Of a stretch of 64,000 nt of DNA, positions 34,292 to 42,251 are shown piece after piece. Position 1 is the first letter of the stretch; every line of letters starts with the position of its first letter. This DNA comes from BQOK01 sp048388525 (GTDB lineage Bacteria > Bacillota > Clostridia > Oscillospirales > Ruminococcaceae): NCBI RefSeq assembly GCF_048388525.1, contig NZ_DBGCTQ010000116.1, forward strand, positions 6,893 through 70,892. Direction: 5' to 3'. The notes below the pieces were generated by a model, which made no database searches, was not told the DNA's origin, and saw only the letters and a list, made by a program, of their open reading frames with translations. The position numbers and the translations under genes were made by a program.

Positions 34292-34297
34292 TATAAT
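34292..34297 (+). promoter_or_regulatory. Candidate -10 of the sugar-utilisation operon
   Basis: TATAAT in an AT-rich stretch about 125 bases upstream of the first permease; the -35 is not clear. Confidence 0.4.
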
Positions 34298-34419
34298 AAA
34301 AGCAAGGCAGGCGGCCCGCGCCGGTCCAAGCGTTTTTCGGCGGGCGGGGCTGTTTTGGCACAAAGCGCGGGCGGCAAGGCAAAAAGCTTGGGGCGCCGCA
34401 ATGCGAAAGGAGACCGGCT

Positions 34420-35340
34420 ATGAAAAAAGGCGGCAGGGGGCCCGCAGCGCGGCGCCCCAAGGGAGCGACGCTGAAATCCGAGCGGCAGAATCTGGAGATC
34501 GCATTTCTGCTGCCGCTGTTTCTCTCGCTTCTTATCCTGGTGCTGGTGCCCATGGCAAGTTTGCTGGGGCTTTCCTTCACCAACTACAAGATGACCGGCG
34601 CGCAGATCCGCTTCACCGGGCTGGAAAATTATATCCGCCTGTTTTCCGACAAGGGGTTTTTGAACGCTGCCGGAAACACGCTGTTTATGGTGTTTTTCAG
34701 CGTGCTGTTCCAGATGGCGGCCGGGGTGGCCGCCGCGCTCGCCATCCAGCGGATGCGGCGCCTGCGGGGTCTGGTGCAGGCCCTGATCGTGATGCCTATG
34801 GTGATTCCTCCGGTGATCGCAGGCCTGATCTGGCGCATTCTGCTGATCCCGAAATACGGCGGCATCCACGCGCTGCTGTACGGGCTGGGCGTAAAAGACG
34901 CCCCCGCCTGGCTGGCCGATCCCGTTGCGGCGCGGTGGGTGATCGTGCTGGTGGCCGTGTGGGAGTGGACGCCCTTTGTGGTGCTGTTCGTGCTGGCCGC
35001 GCTGGACTCGCTGCCCGTGTCGCCCTTCGAGGCCGCCCGCATCGACGGCGCCAGCTTCTGGCAGGAGCTGTGGTACCTCACCCTGCCGCTCATCAAGCCC
35101 ATTTTGTCCATGGTGCTGGTGTTCCGCATTGTGGAGGGGCTCAAAATATTCCCGCTGGTATTTTCGCTCACCCAGGGGGGGCCCGGCAACAACACCGAAG
35201 AGCTCACCTACTTTGCCTATTCCGAGGGGTTTGTAAAATTCAAGGCGGGGTATGCGTCGGCTTCTTCCATGCTGATGTTCGCGGTGCTTCTGGCGCTGAT
35301 CATCTTCTTTTACGGGCGGAAATCCCGCGCCAAACGATAG
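34420..35340 (+). CDS. Sugar ABC transporter permease, MalF/UgpA-like
   Basis: 306 residues with about six membrane helices. The EAA loop EAARIDGASFWQELWYLTLP (about 205-225) is the contact site for the ATPase. A basic N-terminal tail precedes helix 1. Half of a CUT1-type importer with the next gene. No ATPase gene occurs in the locus, so a shared MsmK-type ATPase is expected elsewhere. The binding protein is encoded 7 kb away on the minus strand (42252-43679). First gene of the rightward operon. Confidence 0.92.
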   Translation: MKKGGRGPAARRPKGATLKSERQNLEIAFLLPLFLSLLILVLVPMASLLGLSFTNYKMTGAQIRFTGLENYIRLFSDKGFLNAAGNTLFMVFFSVLFQMAAGVAAALAIQRMRRLRGLVQALIVMPMVIPPVIAGLIWRILLIPKYGGIHALLYGLGVKDAPAWLADPVAARWVIVLVAVWEWTPFVVLFVLAALDSLPVSPFEAARIDGASFWQELWYLTLPLIKPILSMVLVFRIVEGLKIFPLVFSLTQGGPGNNTEELTYFAYSEGFVKFKAGYASASSMLMFAVLLALIIFFYGRKSRAKR

Positions 35341-35352
35341 GAGGAAAGGCAT

Positions 35353-36192
35353 ATGCTCAAGCCCAAAACAAAGCGCGGGCTGGCGGCCGCGGCACGCGGC
35401 CTGTTCGTGGCGGTGCTCATGTTCGCCACCCTGTTCCCCTTTTACTGGACGCTGCTCATTTCGCTGAAAAACCAAAAGGACGCGTTTCAGGTGCCGCCGC
35501 AGCTCATTTTCACACCCACCTTTGAAAATTATCAGGAGCTGTTTGTCACGGGCAGCTTCGGCCAGTATTTTTTCAACAGCTTTGTGGTGTGCATCCTTTC
35601 CATTGTGCTGGCGCTTGTGGTGGGCATTCCGTCGGCCTATATTTTTGCCCGGTGCGAGTTCCGGTTCAAAAAGGGCTTTTTCTATGTGCTGCTCATTACC
35701 CGCATGAGCCCCGGCGCAGTGTTTGTGATCCCGTATTTCATCGCCTACAAAGAGCTGAACATGCTGGATACATACCTGGGCCTGACCCTGATCTACTTTG
35801 CGTCCAACCTGGGCATTATCGTGTGGAGCCTGCGGGCTTTCATGGAGGATATTCCCGTAAGCCTGGAAGAAGCGGCCCGCATCGACGGCTGTTCGCTGCT
35901 GCAGACCCTGTTCAAAATTTCCATCCCGCTGGCCACGCCCGGCATCGCCTCCACCGCCATCCTGGCGTTTATCTTTTCCTGGAATGAGTTCCTGTTCGCC
36001 CTGCTGCTCACACGGCAAAAGGTGCAAACGGCGCCCATCGGCATTCTCAATTTCATCGTGTTTGAAAAAATGAACTGGGGCGTCATTGCCGCGGGCTCCA
36101 TCATGATCGCGCTGCCCGTGGTGTTCTTCGGCGTTGCCATCCGCAAATATTACGTCAAGGGGCTCACACAGGGCGGCCTTGCAGGCGATTGA
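35353..36192 (+). CDS. Sugar ABC transporter permease, MalG/UgpE-like
   Basis: 279 residues, about six membrane helices. The opening FPFYWTLLISLKNQ and the EAA loop EEAARIDGCSLLQTLFKISIP are typical of the second CUT1 permease. 12 bases after the first permease with GGAGGAAAGG ahead of the ATG. Stops just before the sulfatase gene, whose ribosome binding site is next to its stop codon. Confidence 0.92.
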   Translation: MLKPKTKRGLAAAARGLFVAVLMFATLFPFYWTLLISLKNQKDAFQVPPQLIFTPTFENYQELFVTGSFGQYFFNSFVVCILSIVLALVVGIPSAYIFARCEFRFKKGFFYVLLITRMSPGAVFVIPYFIAYKELNMLDTYLGLTLIYFASNLGIIVWSLRAFMEDIPVSLEEAARIDGCSLLQTLFKISIPLATPGIASTAILAFIFSWNEFLFALLLTRQKVQTAPIGILNFIVFEKMNWGVIAAGSIMIALPVVFFGVAIRKYYVKGLTQGGLAGD

Positions 36193-36206
36193 AAAGGAGC
36201 TTTTTT

Positions 36207-37661
36207 ATGGCCAATCACGATCCGTCAAGACCCAACATTCTTTTTGTGCTCACCGACGATCAGGGTTACTGGGCCCTGGGCTGCAACGGCAACAAAGAGA
36301 TCATCACCCCCAACATCGACCGGCTGGCCGCCGGGGGCGCGCGCTTTGAAAGCTTTTTCTGCGCTTCGCCCGTGTGCAGCCCGGCCCGGGCCTCGCTGCT
36401 CACCGGGCGCATCCCCTCCCAGCACGGCGTGCACGACTGGATCCGCGCCGGCAATTGCGGGCCGGGCGCCATCGAGTATCTGCGGGGGATGCGCGGCTAC
36501 ACCGAGGATCTGGTGGACGCGGGCTACAGCTGCGCGCTGAGCGGCAAATGGCACCTGGGAGACGCGACCCTGCCGCAGAAGGGTTTCACCCGGTGGTACA
36601 CCCACCAAAGGGGCGGCGGGAACTACTACAATGCCCCCATGATCAAAAATGGAGAAATGATCGAGGAGCCGGGCTATGTGACCGACGCCATCACCGACAA
36701 CGCGCTGCAATTCATGAGCGAGATGGCCGCGCAGGGCGGACCCTTTTATCTGGGCGTGCATTACACGGCGCCTCACAGCCCCTGGACGGGCGGCAACCAC
36801 CCCCCGGAGCTCACAGACCTGTACGAGGGCTGCGCCTTTTCGGATTGCCCTGTGCGCGAGCCCCATCCCTGGGCCATCTTTTCCACCGCGCCCGACGCCC
36901 CCACCCGGGAAAATGCAAAACACCCCCAGGAAAGCCTGAAGGGGTATTACGCTGCCGTGACAGGGGTGGACAGGGGCGTGGGCCGGCTGATGCGGCGGTT
37001 GGGCGAGCTGGGCGTGCTGGACAACACGCTGGTCGTCTTCACCGCCGACAACGGCTTCAACTGCGGCCATCACGGCATCTGGGGCAAAGGCAACGGCACC
37101 TTTCCGCTGAACATGTACGACACCTCGGTCAAGGTGCCGCTGGTGATGTGGCACCCGGCCCGCATCCCGGCGGGGCGGGTGGTGCGGCATATGGTAAGCG
37201 CCTATGATTTCATGCCCACCCTGCTGGACTACCTGCGCCTGCCCCCACCCGAGCGCCCGGAGCTGCCGGGCCGCAGCTTTGCCGCGCTGCTGGAAGGGGA
37301 AGAGCAGCCCATAAACGAAAGCGCGCCGGTGGTGGTGTTCGATGAATACGGCCCCGCCCGCATGATCCGTACCTATGTGGACAAATACGTCTGCCGTTAC
37401 CCCTACGGGCCGGACGAATATTACGATCTGAAAGGCGACCCCGGCGAGGAAAGAAACCTCATCGACGCGCCGGAACATGCGCTTCGCATCCGCGAGCTCA
37501 AGCGGCAGCTGGAGGCGTGGTTTGCCCGCTATGCCGACCCGGCGATCGACGGCCGCCACGAGCGTGTGAGCGGCAACGGCCAGCTGGACCGGGCGGGAGT
37601 CTACGCCGAGGGGCGCCAAAATTATGAACCGCTGGGTCATACGCTGAAATTGGAAGTGTGA
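36207..37661 (+). CDS. Type I sulfatase, cytoplasmic
   Basis: 484 residues. Hydrolyses sulfate esters. FVLTDDQG supplies the calcium Asp pair (about 13-19). CSPARASLLTGR holds the C-x-P-x-R signature whose Cys becomes formylglycine. GKWHLG gives Lys and His, and FTADNGFNCGHHG the later metal residues. There is no signal peptide (ATG 36207 with AAAGGAGC 7 to 8 bases upstream, MANHDPSRPNILF), so it acts on imported substrate. Being co-transcribed with sugar permeases suggests a sulfated sugar. The maturase is not in the window. Confidence 0.92.
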   Translation: MANHDPSRPNILFVLTDDQGYWALGCNGNKEIITPNIDRLAAGGARFESFFCASPVCSPARASLLTGRIPSQHGVHDWIRAGNCGPGAIEYLRGMRGYTEDLVDAGYSCALSGKWHLGDATLPQKGFTRWYTHQRGGGNYYNAPMIKNGEMIEEPGYVTDAITDNALQFMSEMAAQGGPFYLGVHYTAPHSPWTGGNHPPELTDLYEGCAFSDCPVREPHPWAIFSTAPDAPTRENAKHPQESLKGYYAAVTGVDRGVGRLMRRLGELGVLDNTLVVFTADNGFNCGHHGIWGKGNGTFPLNMYDTSVKVPLVMWHPARIPAGRVVRHMVSAYDFMPTLLDYLRLPPPERPELPGRSFAALLEGEEQPINESAPVVVFDEYGPARMIRTYVDKYVCRYPYGPDEYYDLKGDPGEERNLIDAPEHALRIRELKRQLEAWFARYADPAIDGRHERVSGNGQLDRAGVYAEGRQNYEPLGHTLKLEV

Positions 37662-37765
37662 TTTCGGCGCTGCCCACCCTGCCGGAGGGCAGCACGCTTT
37701 CGCGGCCGCTGCTTTCCGGCTTTTTCTGCCCGTTTTTGCGGGCCCGGCAACAAGGAGGTACATAT

Positions 37766-38614
37766 ATGCCGCTGGTGACAAGTGAAACCATGCTGCTGGC
37801 CGCCCGGCAGGGCGGTTATGCGGTGGGCGCATTCAACGCCGAGAATATGGAGATGGCGCAGGCCATCGTGCAGGCGGCGTGCCGCGCGCGCGCGCCGGTG
37901 ATCCTTCAGACCACCCCCTCCACCGTGCGGTACGGTGGCCTTGCGCTGTATCTGGCAAGCGTGCGCGCCCTGGCCGAGAGCGCCCCGGTGCCGGTGGCCA
38001 TGCACCTGGACCATGGCAGCAGTTTTGAGCTGTGCGCCCAGGCCGTGCGCGCGGGCTACACCAGCGTCATGATCGACGGCAGCAAACTGCCGCTGCCGGA
38101 AAACATCGCCCTGACCCGCCGTGTGGCGGAGCTGGGCCGCGCCTGCGGCGTGCCGGTGGAGGGGGAGCTGGGCCGGGTGGGCGGCAAGGAAGACGATCTT
38201 GTGTGCGGGGCCGGGGCTTATACTGACCCGGGCGAGGCGGTGGAGTTCGTGCGGGAAACGGGGGTCTCCAGCCTGGCGGTGGGGGTGGGCACGGCCCACG
38301 GGGTGTATGCCGCCGCGCCGGTTTTGAACACCGGGCTGGTGGGCCGGCTGAAAGACCTGCTGGCCGTTCCGCTGGTGCTGCACGGGGCTTCGGGCCTGGG
38401 CGGGCGCGCGGTGCGCGGGTGCATAAGCCAGGGCATCTGCAAGGTAAACTTTGCCACCGAGCTGCGCGCGGCCTACACCGCAGGTGTGCGGCGCGCCCTG
38501 GCACAGGATGCAAAGACCTTTGACCCAAAAACCTACGGCGGCGCGGGGCGCGAGGCGGTGGAGCAGCTGGTGCTGGATCTCATCCGCGTGTGCGGCTGCG
38601 GCGGCCGGGCGTGA
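37766..38614 (+). CDS. Class II ketose-bisphosphate aldolase (FBA/GatY-like)
   Basis: 282 residues. Zinc-dependent retro-aldol cleavage of a ketose (bis)phosphate to dihydroxyacetone phosphate and an aldehyde. Motifs are AVGAFNAENMEMAQAI at the N-terminus, MHLDHGSSFE (zinc His and catalytic Asp), MIDGSKLPLPENI, GELGRVGGKED, VGVGTAHGVY (zinc His) and LVLHGASGL (zinc His). Length and motifs fit GatY/KbaY tagatose-bisphosphate or fructose-bisphosphate aldolases. ATG 37766 has AAGGAGG 8 bases upstream. Adjacent kinase gene supports a phosphorylated ketose substrate. Confidence 0.9.
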   Translation: MPLVTSETMLLAARQGGYAVGAFNAENMEMAQAIVQAACRARAPVILQTTPSTVRYGGLALYLASVRALAESAPVPVAMHLDHGSSFELCAQAVRAGYTSVMIDGSKLPLPENIALTRRVAELGRACGVPVEGELGRVGGKEDDLVCGAGAYTDPGEAVEFVRETGVSSLAVGVGTAHGVYAAAPVLNTGLVGRLKDLLAVPLVLHGASGLGGRAVRGCISQGICKVNFATELRAAYTAGVRRALAQDAKTFDPKTYGGAGREAVEQLVLDLIRVCGCGGRA

Positions 38615-38629
38615 AAGGGGGCGGCGGAT

Positions 38630-39559
38630 ATGATCACGACCGTCACGCTGAACGCGTCCATCGACAAGCTGTACCTGCTGGAAAACTGGCAGCCCGGGCG
38701 GGTGAACCGGGTGGAGCAATGCCGGGCCTCGGCGGGCGGCAAAGGCGTGAATGCGGCCAGGGTACTGCAGCTTCTGGGCGCGCCGGTGCGCGCCACGGGC
38801 TTTTTGGGCGGCCACAGCGGCGCCTATCTGTTGGAACTGCTGCGCAAAGACGGGGTGGAAGGCGATTTTTATGCTGTCGAGGGCGAGAGCCGCAGCTGTG
38901 TGAACCTGATCGACGCGCAGGGCCGGGGCACAGAGTTTTTAGAGCCGGGGCCGCAGATCCCGGCCGCCGCCCAGGCGGCCTTTTGTGAAAAGCTGCGCCT
39001 TATGGCGAAGGAGGGGCCGGTGGCGCTGTGCGGCAGCCTGCCTGCCGGCTGCGCGCCGGATTATTACGCCCGCCTGATCCGCGCGGTGCGAGCCGCCGGC
39101 GCGCCCGTGCTGCTGGATTCCAGCGGGCAGGCGCTGGCCCGGGGCCTGGGGGCCCGGCCGGATCTCATCAAGCCCAACCGGGAAGAGCTGGCCCAGCTGA
39201 CCGGCTGCGCCTGCGGCTCGCTGGAGCAGGTGCGCGCGGCCGCGGTGGGGCTGCGCGGCCAAGGCGCGGCCAGCGTGGCGGTGTCGCTGGGCGAAGGCGG
39301 TGCGCTGCTGGCCTGCCCGGAAGGAGTGTTTTGGGGCGCGGCCCCCAGCGTGCCGGTGCAGAATGCCACCGGCTGCGGGGATTCCATGGTGGCGGCGTTC
39401 GCCCTGGCGATCCGCGAAGGGCGGCCGGGGCCCGAGCAGCTGCGGTTCGCCCTGGCGGTGGCCGGCGCGAACGCCATGCAGCAGCGCACAGGCTTTGTGG
39501 AGCCGGCGGATGTGGCGGCGCTGCTGCCCCGCTGCCGGGTCGAGCGGCTGGGCGCGTGA
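38630..39559 (+). CDS. PfkB-family kinase, 1-phosphofructokinase/tagatose-6-phosphate kinase type
   Basis: 309 residues. TVTLNASIDK at the start and SAGGKGVNAARVLQLLG (PfkB signature 1) place it in the FruK/LacC hexose-phosphate kinase branch. ALCGSLPAG, DLIKPNREEL and NATGCGDSMVAAFA (catalytic Asp, signature 2) follow. It would phosphorylate a ketose phosphate to the substrate of the neighbouring aldolase, 15 bases upstream. Exact sugar unknown. Confidence 0.9.
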   Translation: MITTVTLNASIDKLYLLENWQPGRVNRVEQCRASAGGKGVNAARVLQLLGAPVRATGFLGGHSGAYLLELLRKDGVEGDFYAVEGESRSCVNLIDAQGRGTEFLEPGPQIPAAAQAAFCEKLRLMAKEGPVALCGSLPAGCAPDYYARLIRAVRAAGAPVLLDSSGQALARGLGARPDLIKPNREELAQLTGCACGSLEQVRAAAVGLRGQGAASVAVSLGEGGALLACPEGVFWGAAPSVPVQNATGCGDSMVAAFALAIREGRPGPEQLRFALAVAGANAMQQRTGFVEPADVAALLPRCRVERLGA

Positions 39560-39572
39560 GGAGGGAAAAGCC

Positions 39573-41108
39573 ATGGCGGAATATCTGATGGGCATCGACA
39601 TTGGCACTTCGGCCTGTAAGGCGGCTCTGTTTTCGCTGACCGGGACCGTGGTTGGGGCCGCCAGCGCGGGTTACCGGGTGGAATACCCGGAACCTGGGTT
39701 TGCCCAGCAGGACCCGGGGGATTGGTGGGCAGCCGTGTGCGCCTGTGTGCGCCGCTGCCTGGCCCAGAGCGGCGTGGCAGCCGGGCAGGTGGCGGCCGTG
39801 GGGGTGGACGGCCAGAGTTGGTCCTGCATCCCCGTGGACACGGGGGGCACGGTCCTGGCCCCCACCCCCATCTGGACCGACAGCCGGGCCGCGCCGCTCT
39901 GCGGGCAGGTGGAGGCGCGGCTGGGCGGCCGGCTGCGGGCGGTGAGCGGCAACCCCTTCAAGGCCTCCTACACCACCCCAAAAATGCTGTGGTTCAAGCG
40001 GCAGATGCCGGAGCTTTATAAAAACACGGCCTTTTTTTTGCAGAGCAACGGCTACATCGTTTACCGGCTCACGGGCGTGTTCTGCCAGGATCGCAGCCAG
40101 GGCTACGGCCTGCATTTTTACAACATGGCCCAGGGGGAGTACGACCTGCCCCTGGCGCGGGAGCTGGGGCTGGACCCCGAAAAGGTGCCCCCCCTGGCGG
40201 ACTGCTGGCAGCTCGCGGGCCGCGTTACAAGCGCCGCGGCCGCGGCCACCGGTTTGCGGGCGGGGACGCCTGTGGCTGCCGGCGGACTGGACGCTGCCTG
40301 CAGCGCCCTGGGGGCTGGGGTGATCGAGCCGGGCCAGGCACAGGAGCAGGGGGGCCAGGCGGGAGGCATGAGCCTTTGCACCGGCGTCCCCCTGCCTCAC
40401 CCGGACCTGATCCTGAGCGCCCATGTGGCCCCTGGCCGCTGGCTTTTGCAGGGCGGGACGGTGGCGGGGGGCGCCGCTTTGCGCTGGCTGGCGGGGGAGC
40501 TGGGGGGGCCGGAACAGGCCCGGGCGGACCAGACGGGGCAAAGCGCTTTCGCCCTGCTGGACGAGCTTGCCGCCCAGGCGCTGCCGGGCGCGGGGGGAGT
40601 GGTGTTTTTGCCCTATCTTTCGGGAGAGCGCTCCCCACTGTGGGATCCCGCCGCCTGCGGCGTGTTCTTCGGCCTGCGGTTCGGCACCACCCGGGCGCAT
40701 TTGTTCCGCGCGGTGCTGGAAGGCGTGGCCTATGCGCTGCGCCATAACCTGGAAACAGCCCGCGGGGCGGGGATCGAAGCCCAGACGCTGTACGCCACGG
40801 GCGGCGCCGCCAACAGCCCGCTCTGGATGCAGATCAAGGCGGACGTAACGGGAACGCCCGTGCGGGCCGCCTGTGCCGATACGGCCGCCGCCTTGGGCGC
40901 GGCAATGCTGGCCGGCGTGGGGGTGGGGTGCTACCCGGACCTGCAGGCGGCCGTGCGGCTGTGCGCGCGCCCGGGGCAGATCTATCGGCCCCGCCCCGGC
41001 GCCCAGGCGGTATACGAGGCGTATTACCCCATCTACCGGCAGCTTTACGAAGATCTCAAGGATACTATGGGCCGTGCGGCCCGGATTGAAAGGAGTGAAA
41101 AAGTATGA
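39573..41108 (+). CDS. FGGY-family carbohydrate kinase
   Basis: 511 residues. The phosphate-1 loop MGIDIGTSACKAALFS opens the actin-like fold. GVDGQSWSCIPVD (catalytic Asp), WTDSRA, the GLDAACSALGAGV segment and TGGAANSPLWMQIKADVTG follow. Xylulokinase-like overall, but GQAQEQGGQAGGMSLCTG between the lobes is unusual to me. It would phosphorylate a ketose or polyol. ATG 39573 behind GGAGGG; it overlaps the dehydrogenase gene (ATGA at 41105-41108). Confidence 0.88.
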   Translation: MAEYLMGIDIGTSACKAALFSLTGTVVGAASAGYRVEYPEPGFAQQDPGDWWAAVCACVRRCLAQSGVAAGQVAAVGVDGQSWSCIPVDTGGTVLAPTPIWTDSRAAPLCGQVEARLGGRLRAVSGNPFKASYTTPKMLWFKRQMPELYKNTAFFLQSNGYIVYRLTGVFCQDRSQGYGLHFYNMAQGEYDLPLARELGLDPEKVPPLADCWQLAGRVTSAAAAATGLRAGTPVAAGGLDAACSALGAGVIEPGQAQEQGGQAGGMSLCTGVPLPHPDLILSAHVAPGRWLLQGGTVAGGAALRWLAGELGGPEQARADQTGQSAFALLDELAAQALPGAGGVVFLPYLSGERSPLWDPAACGVFFGLRFGTTRAHLFRAVLEGVAYALRHNLETARGAGIEAQTLYATGGAANSPLWMQIKADVTGTPVRAACADTAAALGAAMLAGVGVGCYPDLQAAVRLCARPGQIYRPRPGAQAVYEAYYPIYRQLYEDLKDTMGRAARIERSEKV

Positions 41109-42148
41109 AAGCAGCAGTGCTGCACGGCGTGGATGACCTTCGCTGGGAGGAGATCGACACCCCCCGGGCAGGCCCCGGCGAGGTGGTGATCCGCGTGCGG
41201 GCCGCGGGGATCTGCGGCTCGGACCTGCCCCGGGTACTGGGCCCTGCGGCCCACTACTATCCCATCGTGCTGGGGCACGAGTTTTCAGGCGAGGTGGCCG
41301 AGGTGGGCCGGGGTGTGGAGGGCCTTGCCCCGGGCCGGCGGGTCACGGCGGCGCCGCTGGTGCCCTGCATGCGCTGTGAAAACTGCCAAAAAGGCGATTA
41401 CGCCCTCTGCCGGAACTACAAATTCATCGGCTCCAGCCGGGCGGGCGGCTTTGCCGAGTATGTGTGTGTGCCCGCACGCAATGTGGTGCCCTTTGACGAG
41501 AGCGTCGGTTTTGTGCAGGGGGCATTTTTCGAGCCCGCCACCGTGGGCCTGCACGGCCTGCTGCAGGCGGGGTACCGGGGCGGCGAGAGCGTGGCGATCC
41601 TGGGGGGCGGCACCATCGGCCTGTTTGCCATGCAGTGGGCGCGCATCCTGGGCGCACGCAGGACCGTTGTGTTCGATCTGAACCCCGCACGCCTGGAACT
41701 GGCGCTGCGCATGGGCGCGGATGTGGCGGTGAACACCGCGCAGCCCGGGGCCCTGGAGCGGGCCGCGGCGCTGGCGGGGCCGGCGGGCTACGGTTTCGTG
41801 TTTGAGACGGCGGGCCAGAACGCCACCATGCGGCTTGCGTTCGAGCTGGCGGCCCCCAGGGCAAAGGTGTGCTTTATCGGGACCTCGGCGGCGGACCTGC
41901 AATTCGGCTGGAAACTGTTTGAGCAGATGAACCGCAAAGAGTTCACCCTCACCGGCTCCTGGATGAGCTACAGCGCCCCCTTCCCCGGCCGGGAATGGCT
42001 GGACACCGCCGCGTGCTTTGCCGGCGGCCGGCTGTGGTTTGACAACGCGCTGGTATACCGGACCTTCCCCATGGCCCAGGCGGCCCAGGCGTTCGCCCTG
42101 TTCAAGGGAGGCCGCGTGGGGGGCAAGGTGATGCTGGTCAACGATTAA
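41105..42148 (+). CDS. Zinc-dependent polyol dehydrogenase (galactitol-1-phosphate/sorbitol type)
   Basis: 347 residues, medium-chain dehydrogenase. Catalytic zinc from Cys in GICGSDLPRV and His-Glu in LGHEFSGEV. The structural zinc cysteines are in PCMRCENCQKGDYALCRNY. The NAD(P) fold is GGGTIGLFAMQWA, with VFDLN at its second strand (Asp favours NAD). The C-terminal GSWMSYSAPFPGREW resembles galactitol-1-phosphate 5-dehydrogenase. It would oxidise a polyol (phosphate) to a ketose (phosphate), feeding the kinase and aldolase. Last gene of the block. Confidence 0.88.
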   Translation: MKAAVLHGVDDLRWEEIDTPRAGPGEVVIRVRAAGICGSDLPRVLGPAAHYYPIVLGHEFSGEVAEVGRGVEGLAPGRRVTAAPLVPCMRCENCQKGDYALCRNYKFIGSSRAGGFAEYVCVPARNVVPFDESVGFVQGAFFEPATVGLHGLLQAGYRGGESVAILGGGTIGLFAMQWARILGARRTVVFDLNPARLELALRMGADVAVNTAQPGALERAAALAGPAGYGFVFETAGQNATMRLAFELAAPRAKVCFIGTSAADLQFGWKLFEQMNRKEFTLTGSWMSYSAPFPGREWLDTAACFAGGRLWFDNALVYRTFPMAQAAQAFALFKGGRVGGKVMLVND

Positions 42149-42187
42149 AAAGGGGCCCGGCTTTTTGCAGGCGGGACCCAAACGATC

Positions 42188-42225
42188 CGCAAGGGCCGCT
42201 CCCCCAAAGGGGAGCGGCCCTTGCG
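42188..42225. terminator. Bidirectional terminator
   Basis: 17-base perfect stem (42188-42204 / 42209-42225) with CAAA loop, then a T run on the right. It separates the rightward operon from the leftward binding-protein gene. Confidence 0.88.
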
Positions 42226-42251
42226 CTTGGCTTTTTTCCAAATGCCGGGGA

